Positions 41,677 through 51,119 of a stretch of 64,000 nt of DNA are shown here, piece by piece. The first letter of the stretch is position 1. The number at the start of each line of letters is the position of its first letter. Origin of the DNA: Streptomyces sp. P9-A2 (GTDB lineage: Bacteria > Actinomycetota > Actinomycetes > Streptomycetales > Streptomycetaceae); the NCBI RefSeq assembly GCF_036634175.1, contig NZ_JAZIFX010000001.1:868001-932000 (forward strand). The letters run 5' to 3'. The notes beneath the pieces are model-generated. The model did no database searches. It was not told the DNA's origin and saw only the letters and a program-made list of their open reading frames with translations. A program made the position numbers and the translations under genes.

Positions 41677-42504
41677 CTTTGCCTTCTGCTGCCGTGCGTT
41701 GAACTCGGCGAGATCGCTCTGGTGTTCGTTGTGGTCGGCGGTGAAGCGGGTGTCACCGGGCTTGACCGTGATGAAGTACAGCCAGTCGCCCGGCGTCGGG
41801 TTGATCGCCGCGCGCATCGCTTCCTCGCCGGGGTTGTCGATCGGGGTGGGCGGCAGCCCCATGCGCGTATAGGAGTTGTAAGGGCTGTCGGCCTCGATGT
41901 CCCTCTCCTTGACACCGGGCGTCGAACGGCCCAGGGCGTAGTCGACCGTCGAGTCCATCTGCAGCGGCATTCCGCGCTCCAGACGGTTGAAGATCACCCG
42001 GGCCACCTTGCCCATGTCGGCCTTGGCGGACGCCTCGGCCTGGACGATGCTCGCGATGGTGACGGCCTGATAGACGTTCATCGCGTTGCGCTGCGCACCG
42101 GCGGCGATCGGGGCTCTGTTGAATTTCTTGTCGGCCGTCTCGACCATCAGCGCCAGCAACTGCTCCGGTGTCGCCTTCCCCTTCAGCGGATACGTCGCCG
42201 GGAAGAGGTAGCCCTCCGGGTTCCCGTCGGCGTCGTCCGGCAGCTTGAGGCCGGCCTTCGCGAGGGACTTCTTCGTACTCCCCGCGGGCAGTTCGAGGGC
42301 CTTGTCGACGGCCGCGTACACCTGGCTCGCCCGTCGGCCTTCCGGAATCACCAGGGTGGTGGGGCGGGAGTCGCCGTCGTCGCCCAGAATGAGCAGGGGC
42401 GCCGCCACGGCGGTACCGGCCACGACGGCCCCGGTCGCGGCGAGGGCGAGCCACCCCCGGCGCGTCAGTCGGATCGTGGTTCGTGACGGAGTGTTCGTCT
42501 GCAT
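41674..42504 (-). CDS. endolytic transglycosylase MltG-like protein
   Basis: 276 residues from ATG 42504. One N-terminal membrane helix (about 17-40), then a YceG/MltG domain: TTLVIPEGRRASQVYAAVDK, NPEGYLFPATYPLKGKATPE, SIVQAEASAKADMGKVARVI with the catalytic Glu, and PYNSYTRMGLPPTPIDNPGE. It would cleave nascent peptidoglycan glycan strands. An amber stop interrupts its charged C-terminal tail. An alternative ATG at 42543 sits 4 nt after the ABC exporter stop. Streptomyces also have a mltG in the aroE cluster, so this is probably a second copy. Confidence 0.88.
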   Translation of the reverse strand: MQTNTPSRTTIRLTRRGWLALAATGAVVAGTAVAAPLLILGDDGDSRPTTLVIPEGRRASQVYAAVDKALELPAGSTKKSLAKAGLKLPDDADGNPEGYLFPATYPLKGKATPEQLLALMVETADKKFNRAPIAAGAQRNAMNVYQAVTIASIVQAEASAKADMGKVARVIFNRLERGMPLQMDSTVDYALGRSTPGVKERDIEADSPYNSYTRMGLPPTPIDNPGEEAMRAAINPTPGDWLYFITVKPGDTRFTADHNEHQSDLAEFNARQQKAK

Positions 42505-42547
42505 GCGGGCACGGTAACCCGCATATCGCCATAAACCCGGCATATTT

Positions 42548-44350
42548 TCATCTTGCCGGCTCCAGTTGGGCGTCCCTGCGGACCAGGGCCGCGTACCTCC
42601 CGTCCCGCTCCAGGAGTTCCTCGTGCGTGCCCCGTTCGACCGCGCGCCCCTTGTCGAGCACCACGATCTGGTCGGCGCCGCGGACGGTGGAGAGCCGGTG
42701 GGCGATGGTGAGCGTGGTGCGGTCTGCGGACAGCGCGTCGATGGCCTGCTGGACGGCGGCCTCGGTACGGGTGTCGAGCGCGCTGGTGGCCTCGTCGAGA
42801 ACGAGCACCGGCGGATCGCGCAGAATGGTCCGGGCGATCGCCAGGCGCTGCTTCTCACCACCGGAGAAGCGGTGGCCGCGTTCCCCCACGACGGTGTCGT
42901 ACCCGTCGGGCAGGGCCGCGATGTGATCGTGGATCTGTGCCGCCCGTGCCGCCCCGTGGAGTTCCTCGTCCGTGGCGTCGGGCTTCGCGAACCGCAGGTT
43001 GTCGGCCACGGAGGCATGGAAGAGGTACGTCTCCTGGGAGACGACGCCGACCGCGCGCGCCAGAGTGTCGAAGTCGAGGTCGCGCACGTCGACCCCGTCG
43101 AGGGTGACCCGGCCGCCGGTGACGTCGTACAGCCGTGGCACGAGGTGGCCCAGCGTGGACTTGCCGGCGCCGGTCGAGCCGACCACCGCGAGACCGGTGC
43201 CGGCGGGGACGGTGATGTCGATGCCGTCGAGGACGGGGCCGCCCTTGCCGTCGTAGCCGAAGGTGACGTTCTCGAACCGGACCTCGCCGCGGACCCGGTC
43301 GAGGCGGACCGGGTCAGCCCGCTCGGTGATGTCGATCGGAAGGTCGAGATACTCGAAGATGCGCTGGAACAGCGCGAGCGAGGCCTGGATCTGCACCCCG
43401 GTCGACAGCAGGCTCACGGCAGGCCGGAACAGGCCCTGCTGGAGCGAGACGAAGGCGACGACCGTTCCGATGGAGACCCCGGGTCCGCCCGTCCGCAGGG
43501 CGAGGCCCGCGGTCCAGTAGATGACGGCCGGCATGGCGGCCATGACGATCGTGATGACGGCCAAGCGCCAGCGGCCGGCCATGCTCGACCGCACCTCCAG
43601 GTCCACCAGACGGTCGGACTCGTCGGCGAAAGCGCTGGTCAGGGAGTCGGATCGGCCCATGGTGCGGCCGAGCAGGATGCCGCTGACCGACAACGACTCG
43701 GTGATCGTGGCGGCCATCGAGGCCATCTGCTTCTGCCGCTGAGTGGTGATCTTCTTGCGTTCGTTGCCGACCCGGCGGCTGATCCACACGAAGGCCGGCA
43801 GCAGGACCAGTGAGACGACGGTCAGCCGCCAGTCGAGGACGAGCATCGCGACGACGGTGGCGACGACGCTGGTGAGATTGGAGACCAGGGAGGTCGCCGT
43901 GGAGGTCACGGTGGCCTGCATGCCGCCGATGTCGTTGGCGATGCGGGACTGGACCTCGCCGGTGCGGGTGCGCGTGAAGAAGGCGAGCGACATGCGCTGG
44001 AGCCGGTCGTAGACGGCGGTGCGCAGATCGTGCATGACACGCTGGCCGACGGTCGTGGAGATCAGTGTCTGGAGCACGCCGAAGACACTGGTGAGGACGG
44101 CGCTGAGGATCATGCCGAGGGCCAGCAGGCTGAGCAGCCCGGTACGGCGCTCGGGGATCGCCACATCGAGGATCGCCTTGAGCAGGAACGGGGTGGCGAC
44201 CGAGACGAGCGACGCCGCTCCGACGAGCAGGCCGACGATCGCCAGGCGGCCCCGGTAGGGGCGGAACAGTCCCAGAATGCGGCGCACCTGCCGGGGCTGC
44301 TCCTCGGCGCCCACGGGTGCGCTCCAGACGGGTTCACGGTCGGGGTGCAT
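42548..44350 (-). CDS. ABC exporter, fused permease and ATPase
   Basis: 600 residues from ATG 44350 with GAAGGAG upstream. Six-helix membrane domain about 30-320, then the ATPase: Walker A GSTGAGKST (391-399), Q-loop VVSQETYLF, signature FSGGEKQR, Walker B VLVLDEATSALD and H-loop TIAHRLST, all intact. It is a full half-transporter expected to homodimerise and export a lipid, peptide or drug. The divergent MarR gene shares an operator with it, pointing to inducible drug efflux. MltG lies downstream, possibly cotranscribed. Confidence 0.93.
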   Translation of the reverse strand: MHPDREPVWSAPVGAEEQPRQVRRILGLFRPYRGRLAIVGLLVGAASLVSVATPFLLKAILDVAIPERRTGLLSLLALGMILSAVLTSVFGVLQTLISTTVGQRVMHDLRTAVYDRLQRMSLAFFTRTRTGEVQSRIANDIGGMQATVTSTATSLVSNLTSVVATVVAMLVLDWRLTVVSLVLLPAFVWISRRVGNERKKITTQRQKQMASMAATITESLSVSGILLGRTMGRSDSLTSAFADESDRLVDLEVRSSMAGRWRLAVITIVMAAMPAVIYWTAGLALRTGGPGVSIGTVVAFVSLQQGLFRPAVSLLSTGVQIQASLALFQRIFEYLDLPIDITERADPVRLDRVRGEVRFENVTFGYDGKGGPVLDGIDITVPAGTGLAVVGSTGAGKSTLGHLVPRLYDVTGGRVTLDGVDVRDLDFDTLARAVGVVSQETYLFHASVADNLRFAKPDATDEELHGAARAAQIHDHIAALPDGYDTVVGERGHRFSGGEKQRLAIARTILRDPPVLVLDEATSALDTRTEAAVQQAIDALSADRTTLTIAHRLSTVRGADQIVVLDKGRAVERGTHEELLERDGRYAALVRRDAQLEPAR

Positions 44351-44438
44351 GGTCTCCTTCGAGGGCTCGGGAGCGGGACGCGGGAGCCCGGCACCGCCAT
44401 GGGAATGCCATGAGGATGCCGGGTCAACGGAGCCTAGC

Positions 44439-44463
44439 TCATTGTTACCTATACTCACAATGA
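44439..44463. promoter_or_regulatory. shared operator between the ABC exporter and marR genes
   Basis: TCATTGT-N11-ACAATGA is a perfect 7-bp dyad. Between the arms lies TATACT (44450-44455), a consensus -10 for the marR direction, and TATAGG on the other strand. A bound MarR dimer would block both promoters. Confidence 0.75.
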
Positions 44464-44488
44464 ACGACGTCCTGATATTGTTCCGCAC

Positions 44489-44956
44489 ATGACCACCCCC
44501 GACCCCGACGGCCTGCTGGCCGAGCAGTTGCTTCGGCTGACCCGCCGGGTGCACCGCATCCAGAAGCGCCATCTGGTGCGGCGCGAACTGGGCATCACCC
44601 CTGCCCAGTCCCGGTTGCTGCGCACCCTCGCCCACTACGCCTCGCCGCCCCGCATGGCCGACCTGGCGGAGCGTCTGGAGGTGGTACCGCGTGCCGTGAC
44701 GACCCTGGTCGACGGGCTGGAGACGAGCGGCAAGGTGCGACGGGTGCCCGATCCGGCCAATCGGCGGGTGATCCGGATCGAGCTCACCGACGACGGACAC
44801 GCGGCTCTGCGGGAGCTGCACGCCGCACGCAGGGCCGCCGCGGAGGAGATCCTGGCTCCACTGGGGGACGAACAGCGCGAGGTTCTCGGCGAACTGCTGA
44901 ACACGCTGGTCGACGGGACGGCCGCCACCCCGCAGCACCGCGACGCGCCCTGCTGA
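44489..44956 (+). CDS. MarR family transcriptional regulator
   Basis: 155 residues. Winged helix-turn-helix: LGITPAQSRLLRTLAHYASP, RMADLAERLEVVPRAVTTLV and wing RRVPDPANRRVIRIELT. It is divergent from the ABC exporter with a 138-bp gap that holds a dyad over both promoters, so it probably represses both genes until an effector is present. Confidence 0.93.
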   Translation: MTTPDPDGLLAEQLLRLTRRVHRIQKRHLVRRELGITPAQSRLLRTLAHYASPPRMADLAERLEVVPRAVTTLVDGLETSGKVRRVPDPANRRVIRIELTDDGHAALRELHAARRAAAEEILAPLGDEQREVLGELLNTLVDGTAATPQHRDAPC

Positions 44957-45254
44957 GACACCGCGCCGGAGTCGCTGCGGGGGCCTCGTGCCGCTGTCGG
45001 CCGGTAGGGCCGCCGGGGGCGTCCGGAGTGCCGCGCAGCCGTCGGCTGTACGCCGTGACGGGACAGGCCGAGGCACCGTGCCGCAGTCGTCCGGTGTGCC
45101 GTGGGATTCCCGCCCCGTGCGTCGAGCCGGTTCCGTGCGCTGCCATGGAAAACCGTTTGCTTTACAGCACGCAACGGCGTCAATCTGTCACGGTTTGCTG
45201 TCGCGCCGTCCAAGGACGGCGCGCGGCCCCGCCTTTGCGAGCCACTGGGACGTC

Positions 45255-47102
45255 ATGCAGATACAAGACCTTCCGTATCCCGACCCGGGCGTGCCCGACG
45301 CCCGCTCGGGCCCTCGATTCCTGCGGTGGCTCTTCCTGAATCAGCTCCCGGGCCAGCTCAAATCCCTCGCCTGGGGACTGCTGCACTTCGCCTCCGTCGC
45401 CTCGTTCCCGTTCTGTGTGGGCATAGGCGTCCAGGCCGCCGTCGACCGTTCCGGCTCCCGGCTCGCCCTGGCCGGCGGGCTCATGGCGCTGGCCTGCGTG
45501 GGCAACGCGGTCGGCGACACCTTCCTGCACCGGGCCGCCATCACCAACTGGATCACCGCGGCCGCCCGCGTCCAGCAGCTGCTGGCCCGCAGGACCGCGA
45601 CGCTGGGCTCCGCGCTGACCCGCCGGGTCGCGGCCGGCGAGGTCGTGGCCGTCTCCACCGGCGACGTCGAGAAGATCGGCTGGTTCGTCGAGGCGCTGTC
45701 CCGGTTCACCGCGGCCGTGGTCACCATCGTGCTGGTCTGCGTCGGCCTGCTCGTCTACCAGCCCGGGCTCGGTGTGGTCGTCGTCGTGGGCCTGCCCCTG
45801 CTGGCGCTCGCGGTCCTGCCGCTGCTGCCGCACGCCACCCGGCGGGCCGACATCCAGCGGGAGAAGGCCGGACGCGCCACGGAGCTCGCCTCGGACACCG
45901 TCGCCGGACTGCGTGTACTGCGCGGCATCGGTGGCGAGGAGCTGTTCCTCGACCGCTACCGTCGCGCGTCCCAGGAAGTCCGCCACGCCGCCGTACGCAG
46001 TGCCCGGATGTGGTCCCTGATCGCCGCGATCCAGGTGCTGCTGCCGGGAATCCTGCTGATCACGGTGGTCTGCTACGGCGTTCATCTGGCCCGTCAGGGG
46101 CGGATCACCGTGGGCGAACTGGTCACCGTCTACAGCTCGGTGATGCTGCTCGCGTATCCTCTGCGCCACTTCGAGGAGATCGCGATGGCCTACTCCTTCT
46201 CCCGGCCGTCGGCCAAGCGCGCGGCGCGTGTGCTGGCGTTGGAGCGGGTCGTGGACACCGCCGGGACGCCCGGTTCCGAACAGCACGGGAGGCCCTCCGG
46301 AGACCTGTACGACCCGGTGACCGGTCTGCTCGCCCCGGCGGGCCGGCTCACCGCCGTGGTGTGCGGGGATCCGGACGCGGCGGGCCTCCTGGCCGAACGG
46401 CTCGGCGGGCACGCGGCGCACACCACGCACACCACGCGGAATGGTTCGGTGCTGCTCGGCGGCGTGCCGCTCGACGATCTGCCACTGGACTCCGCCCGCG
46501 GCTCCGTCCTCGTCCAGGACAAGGATCCGGTACTGCTCTCCGGCACGCTGCGCGAACTGCTCGACGTACCCGCGTCCGGGGCTGTCGGAGCGCGCGAGGC
46601 GCTGGACGCCGCGCAGTGCGCAGACGTACTGGCGGCGCTGGTGCAGGGTGCACTCGACGCCGCGGACCCGATGGACGCACGGCTCACCGAGCGCGGACGG
46701 TCCCTTTCCGGCGGCCAGCGACAGCGGCTCTCGCTGGCCCGGTCGCTGGTCACCGACCCGGAGGTCCTCGTCCTGGACGAACCCACCTCCGCCGTCGACT
46801 CGCACACCGAGGCCCGCATCGCCGAGGGCGTGCGGGAACTGCGGGCGGGACGGACCACCGTCGTGTTCACCTCGTCGCCGCTGCTGCTGGACCGGGCGGA
46901 CCAGGTGGTCCTCCTGCACGACGAGACGGTCGTGGCGGTCGGCGGCCACCGCGAGCTGGTGCGTACCGAGCCCCGGTACCGGGCCGTGGTGACCCGCGAG
47001 ACGGAGGCCGAGGCGAAGACCGGGGCCGAAACCGGATCAGGGCTCGGGACGGACGATCTGACCGACCTGGACAAGCTCGTGGAAATCGAGGAGACAGCAT
47101 GA
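45255..47102 (+). CDS. heterodimeric ABC exporter subunit with a degenerate nucleotide site
   Basis: 615 residues from ATG 45255. Six-helix exporter membrane domain to about 320. The ATPase domain lacks a Walker A: the position reads VVCGDPDAAGLLAE (about 368-380), with no GKS/T. The Q-loop (VLVQDKDPVLLSG), signature LSGGQRQR (484-491) and Walker B VLVLDEPTSAVD (504-515) are intact; the H-loop His is replaced (VVFTSSPLLL). The last 40 residues are Glu/Thr/Gly-rich. Its stop overlaps the start of the partner gene (ATGA), which has the complementary defects. Substrate unknown. Confidence 0.92.
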   Translation: MQIQDLPYPDPGVPDARSGPRFLRWLFLNQLPGQLKSLAWGLLHFASVASFPFCVGIGVQAAVDRSGSRLALAGGLMALACVGNAVGDTFLHRAAITNWITAAARVQQLLARRTATLGSALTRRVAAGEVVAVSTGDVEKIGWFVEALSRFTAAVVTIVLVCVGLLVYQPGLGVVVVVGLPLLALAVLPLLPHATRRADIQREKAGRATELASDTVAGLRVLRGIGGEELFLDRYRRASQEVRHAAVRSARMWSLIAAIQVLLPGILLITVVCYGVHLARQGRITVGELVTVYSSVMLLAYPLRHFEEIAMAYSFSRPSAKRAARVLALERVVDTAGTPGSEQHGRPSGDLYDPVTGLLAPAGRLTAVVCGDPDAAGLLAERLGGHAAHTTHTTRNGSVLLGGVPLDDLPLDSARGSVLVQDKDPVLLSGTLRELLDVPASGAVGAREALDAAQCADVLAALVQGALDAADPMDARLTERGRSLSGGQRQRLSLARSLVTDPEVLVLDEPTSAVDSHTEARIAEGVRELRAGRTTVVFTSSPLLLDRADQVVLLHDETVVAVGGHRELVRTEPRYRAVVTRETEAEAKTGAETGSGLGTDDLTDLDKLVEIEETA

Positions 47103-48880
47103 TCGGCGTGGCGCCACCGGCCTACGACCCGGCGGCCCCGACCACGGCCGGCACCCTCCCCGTGGGCGCGCCCGCCACCGTCCGCGCCTATGTGGGCGAG
47201 CTGCTCCGCAGGCACCGCAGGGCCTTCGTGCTCCTGATCACGGTGAACACCGTCGCGGTGATCTCCTCGATGGTCGGCCCCTACCTGCTGGGCGGCCTGG
47301 TGGAACGGGTCTCGGACCGCACGCGGGAGCTCCACCTGGGGCTCACCGCCGCCCTGTTCGTGGTGGCACTGGTCCTCCAGGCGGTGTTCGTACAGCAGGT
47401 GCGGCTGCGCGGGGCGATGCTCGGCGAGCGGATGCTGGCCGATCTGCGCGAGGACTTCCTGGTGCGGTCGGTCGGGCTGCCGCCCGGTGTGCTGGAGCGG
47501 GCCGGGACGGGTGATCTGCTGTCCCGGATCACGACCGACATCGACCGGCTCGGCAACGCGATGCGCGAGGCCGTGCCCCAGCTCGCCATCGGTGTGGTGT
47601 GGGTGGTGCTGCTGCTGGGCGGCCTGGTCGTCACCGCACCCGAACTGGCGCCGGCCGTACTGCTCGCCGTTCCGCTGCTCGTGGCCGGCTGCCGCTGGTA
47701 CTTCCGGCGGGCGCCGGCCGCGTACCGCTCCGAGGCCGCCGGGTACGCCGCCGTGGCCGCGGCACTCGCCGAGACCGTGGACGCGGGACGGACCATCGAG
47801 GCGCACCGCCTCAGCGAACGCCGGGTGGCGTTGTCGGACCAACGGGTCAAGGAGTGGACCGCCTGGGAGCGCTACACACTGTGGCTGCGGTCGGTGCTCC
47901 TCCCCGTCGTCAGCATCACCCATGTGACCGTGCTCGGCTCCGTGCTGATGATCGGTGGCGTCTTCGTCCTGCAGGGCTGGATCGGCGTCGGCCAGCTGAC
48001 GACCGGTGCGCTGCTGGCGCAGATGCTCGTCGACCCGGTGGGGCTGATCCTGCGCTGGTACGACGAGTTGCAGGTGGCCCAGGTGTCACTGGCCCGGCTG
48101 GTCGGCGTCCGGGACATCGAGCCCGACGCCGGTGACGCCGCGCTGACCCCCGACGGGCGCCATGTGCGCGCCGAGCGGGTGCACTTCGGCTACCACGAGG
48201 GCGTCGACGTGCTGCGCAAGGTGTCGCTGGAGGTCGCGCCCGGCACCAGGCTGGCGCTGGTCGGCCCCTCCGGCGCGGGCAAGTCCACCCTGGGTCGGCT
48301 GCTCGCCGGGATCTACGCGCCCAGGAACGGCACGGTGACCCTGGGCAGCGCCGAACTCTCCCGGATGACCGCGGAACGCGTCCGTACCCAGGTGGCCCTG
48401 GTCAACCAGGAGCACCACGTCTTCGTGGGGTCCCTGCGCGACAACCTGCGGCTCGCCCGGACGGATGCCGAGGACGCCGAGCTGTGGGCGGCCCTCGGCG
48501 CGGTCGACGCGGACGGCTGGGCGCGTTCGTTCGACGACGGCCTCGACAGCGAGGTCGGCTCGGGCGGGCTGGCGCTCACCCCTGCCCAGGCTCAGCAGAT
48601 CGCGCTGGCACGGCTGGTACTGGCCGACCCGCACACTCTGGTGCTGGACGAGGCGACCTCGCTGCTCGATCCCCGCGCGGCCCGGCACCTGGAACGCTCG
48701 CTGGCCCGTGTCCTCGACGGCCGTACCGTTGTCGCCATCGCCCACCGCCTGCACACCGCCCACGACGCGGACGTCATCGCCGTCGTCGAGGACGGCCGCA
48801 TCAGCGAGCTGGGCAGCCATGACGAGCTGGTCGCCGCGGGCGGTGCGTACGCGGCACTGTGGCGCTCCTGGCACGGGTGA
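47099..48880 (+). CDS. heterodimeric ABC exporter subunit with canonical Walker A and altered signature
   Basis: 593 residues. Membrane domain about 40-325. ATPase: Walker A GPSGAGKST (389-397), Q-loop ALVNQEHHVF, signature changed to LTPAQAQQ (493-500) where LSGGQ is expected, Walker B TLVLDEATSLLD and H-loop VAIAHRLHT intact. Paired with the preceding subunit, this Walker A meets the intact LSGGQ in one canonical site, and the other site is non-catalytic. Translation is coupled through the ATGA overlap. No regulator is adjacent. Confidence 0.93.
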   Translation: MIGVAPPAYDPAAPTTAGTLPVGAPATVRAYVGELLRRHRRAFVLLITVNTVAVISSMVGPYLLGGLVERVSDRTRELHLGLTAALFVVALVLQAVFVQQVRLRGAMLGERMLADLREDFLVRSVGLPPGVLERAGTGDLLSRITTDIDRLGNAMREAVPQLAIGVVWVVLLLGGLVVTAPELAPAVLLAVPLLVAGCRWYFRRAPAAYRSEAAGYAAVAAALAETVDAGRTIEAHRLSERRVALSDQRVKEWTAWERYTLWLRSVLLPVVSITHVTVLGSVLMIGGVFVLQGWIGVGQLTTGALLAQMLVDPVGLILRWYDELQVAQVSLARLVGVRDIEPDAGDAALTPDGRHVRAERVHFGYHEGVDVLRKVSLEVAPGTRLALVGPSGAGKSTLGRLLAGIYAPRNGTVTLGSAELSRMTAERVRTQVALVNQEHHVFVGSLRDNLRLARTDAEDAELWAALGAVDADGWARSFDDGLDSEVGSGGLALTPAQAQQIALARLVLADPHTLVLDEATSLLDPRAARHLERSLARVLDGRTVVAIAHRLHTAHDADVIAVVEDGRISELGSHDELVAAGGAYAALWRSWHG

Positions 48881-49230
48881 GGCCCCAGGTCGAGGGTATG
48901 GATGAGGCCTCGGGGAGGCGAGGGGTGAGCACGCGGGGGACCGCACGGCGGACTGCGCGGCCGGGCGTGTCCGGCGGGCCCCCGGCCGCGGTGTGAGGCG
49001 CGCCCGGGGGTGGACGCGCCGTGCGCACGGTCCGTCACCGGCGGCGTCCGGTGACGGACCGTGCCGTTGCGCGGAGCCGAACCTGGGTGGAAGGGTGGAA
49101 TCAGGCACCGGCTCGGGGAACGCCCGGGGCTCCGGAGAACCGGGGTGCGGGTGATGCCAGTGCCCGTGCAGGCGCGGCCCGCAACGGGCCACGGCGGGAA
49201 CGGGCCCGTCCCCACCCTCTGGAGGTCCCC
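48881..49230. other. intergenic region with terminator, no gene recognised
   Basis: Apart from the hairpin at 49025-49064 I see nothing gene-like. The GGAGG just before 49231 belongs to the DUF5709 gene. Confidence 0.5.
49025..49064 (+). terminator. terminator downstream of the heterodimeric ABC exporter
   Basis: A 16-bp perfect stem (49025-49040 with 49049-49064) and an 8-nt loop. Confidence 0.85.
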
Positions 49231-49701
49231 GTGAACAGAGCCGGCGGTTGGGGAGACGACGTCTACCAGCCCGATGGATCCGAGGTCCAGGACGACGCCG
49301 GACTGCTCGACGCCGAGGACACCCTCGAGAACGACGGCGTCGACGATCCCCTCGACCGGGGCTGGTCCCCTCCCGAGCGGCCGTGGGCCGTGGAGCACCG
49401 CGGTGTGACGGCGTCGGAGCGCAGGGCGGGCGAGACGCTGGACCAGCGGCTCGCCGAGGAGCTGCCCGATCTCGCCGCCGCCGGCGGTGACGACCTCGGT
49501 GACAGCGAGGGCACCGACGGCGAGCTCCTGGACAACGAGGTCGGTGCCGTGCGCTCCGGCCGGCTCGTGGCCCCCGACGAAGGGGCGCACGAGGACGAGG
49601 AGAGCGCCCTGGTCGCCACGGACATCGGCATCGACGGGGCCGCGGCCTCGGCCGAGGAGGCCGCCATGCATGTCGTCGACGAAGACACCCTGCCCGGCTG
49701 A
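49231..49701 (+). CDS. DUF5709 domain protein
   Basis: 156 residues from GTG 49231, chosen because GGAGG lies 5 nt upstream. Very acidic, with the family-typical GDDVYQPDGSEVQDDAGLLD and LEDTLENDGVDDPLDRGWSP-like block, then RRAGETLDQRLAEELPDL. Likely intrinsically flexible and cytoplasmic. No function is known. Confidence 0.87.
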   Translation: MNRAGGWGDDVYQPDGSEVQDDAGLLDAEDTLENDGVDDPLDRGWSPPERPWAVEHRGVTASERRAGETLDQRLAEELPDLAAAGGDDLGDSEGTDGELLDNEVGAVRSGRLVAPDEGAHEDEESALVATDIGIDGAAASAEEAAMHVVDEDTLPG

Positions 49702-49854
49702 CCTCATCGTTCCACTGCCGTCACGGCCGTCACGCCCGTCCGGACGGCGCGAGCCACCCGGGCCGTCACCCGAACCGTTCCGGGCGTCCAGGACGTCCGG
49801 ATCGATCACATCGCGGGCACCACGGACATCGCCCATGTCGTACGAGGAGCGTCC

Positions 49855-50124
49855 ATGCAGCAGGACAAGCACCCCGACTACCGTCCCGTCGTCTTCCGCG
49901 ACCGGGCCGCCGGATACGCCTTCCTGACCCGGTCCACCGCGACCAGTGAACAGACGATCGAGTGGGACGACGGCGAGACCTATCCGGTCGTGGAGGTGGA
50001 GATCTCCTCGGAGAGCCATCCCTTCTACACGGGCACCGCACGGACCGTGGACACGGAAGGACGCGTCGCCCGCTTCCAGCGCCGCTACGGCGGTGAAAGC
50101 TCCGGCGGTGAAAGCTCCGGCTGA
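49855..50124 (+). CDS. rpmE2: 50S ribosomal protein L31 type B
   Basis: 89 residues with GAGGAG upstream. [20 protein letters not shown], the [14 protein letters not shown] segment and [18 protein letters not shown] define the type B form, which lacks the zinc-binding Cys residues of the type A protein. In Streptomyces a type B L31 can replace the zinc form when zinc is scarce, usually under Zur control. I see no obvious Zur box upstream here. The C-terminus [11 protein letters not shown] comes from a perfect 15-bp tandem duplication (50089-50118). Confidence 0.92.
   Translation: MQQDKHPDYRPVVFRDRAAGYAFLTRSTATSEQTIEWDDGETYPVVEVEISSESHPFYTGTARTVDTEGRVARFQRRYGGESSGGESSG
50089..50118 (+). repeat. 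15-bp tandem duplication at the L31 C-terminus
   Basis: GGCGGTGAAAGCTCC occurs twice in direct succession, extending the L31 tail by five residues. Confidence 0.95.
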
Positions 50125-50180
50125 GCCGACGACGGCGGGCATCGGGCGTCCGCCGGCGACGACCACCGGTCGTCCGCGCC

Positions 50181-50975
50181 TCAGAACACGTTGAGCGCCA
50201 CCGCACAGCCCACTCCGCCGAGCACCATGAACGCGGGCATCAGCACCTTGAGCTCCACCCAGCTGCCCGCCCGGAACCGCATCGCCTTGGGCGGGCCTAT
50301 GGGGTACCAGCGCTTGCGTCCCACCGGTATGGGCCACAGGACCGGGCAGCCCGAGACCGTCAGGGCGTCCCCGATGTCGTGCACCAGCGCGCCCAGGACG
50401 ATCGGCAGCCCCAGCCACAGGTACTCCTGGCCCGGTGCCGTGAACAGCCAGGCGGCACCGTGGCCCGGCTGGTCCAGGATGTCCGCGAGGATCCACGAGC
50501 TGGTCGCGGCGAGCAGCCACACCAGGACGTCGCTGCTGGCACCCCGGGTGGCCCGCCACAGCAGACCCTCGATGGCCAGCACCATGTGGACGAAGAGGAT
50601 GGCCAGTACCGCCCACCGGCCGCCCGTGATCGCCAGAGCGGAAGCGCCCCCGCCGATCAGGACCGCCCACAGCCAGGTGTGGGTGAGCGTGCGGTGACCA
50701 CCGGAACGGCGCGGGTCGCCCGGTTTCCTGGTGGCCTTGTAGACGGCGTACGACAGCTTGTCGACGATCTCGCACAGTCGCTTGGACACGGGGCCGAAGG
50801 ACCGCGATATCGTCGCCGCCTTGTGGTCCAGGTCCGGGGCGAGGGCGGCGCCGGCACAGATCAGAGCGCCGACCAGAAGCACCGGCCAGGGCATCGGTTT
50901 TCCGGCGGCGGTCATCGCCGCACCCGTACCGAGCCATGCCGCGGCACCCGACAGTGAGTGTGCTGGTCCCATCAT
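50181..50975 (-). CDS. membrane-bound metal-dependent hydrolase (YdjM/DUF457-type)
   Basis: 264 residues from ATG 50975 (or 50972). Membrane helices are separated by metal-binding blocks: MMGPAHSLSGAAAWLG (first His), ALAPDLDHKAATISR (DLDH), GGHRTLTHTWLW (H-R-x-x-T-H) and LVHDIGDALTVSG. These match the YdjM-like family of predicted metal-dependent membrane hydrolases. The substrate is not known. The long antisense open frame over the helicase is not part of it. Confidence 0.88.
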   Translation of the reverse strand: MMGPAHSLSGAAAWLGTGAAMTAAGKPMPWPVLLVGALICAGAALAPDLDHKAATISRSFGPVSKRLCEIVDKLSYAVYKATRKPGDPRRSGGHRTLTHTWLWAVLIGGGASALAITGGRWAVLAILFVHMVLAIEGLLWRATRGASSDVLVWLLAATSSWILADILDQPGHGAAWLFTAPGQEYLWLGLPIVLGALVHDIGDALTVSGCPVLWPIPVGRKRWYPIGPPKAMRFRAGSWVELKVLMPAFMVLGGVGCAVALNVF

Positions 50976-51119
50976 CCCCGTTGCCCGCCCATTCCACTTG
51001 TGCCGCTGTCCAGTTGACCAGGTGCGTTGACGCCCCTCCGGCGACACAGCGTAGCGTTCACGATCTTCATACCCGAATCCGATTCCCGCGCAGGGCCCGG
51101 TGGCAGGCAAGATGGGGAC

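Noticed and set aside
45101..48880. A 1259-codon plus-strand open frame
   Set aside because: It overlaps the first ABC subunit in another frame with Arg/Pro/Gly-rich composition; only the second half (from 47099) is a real gene.
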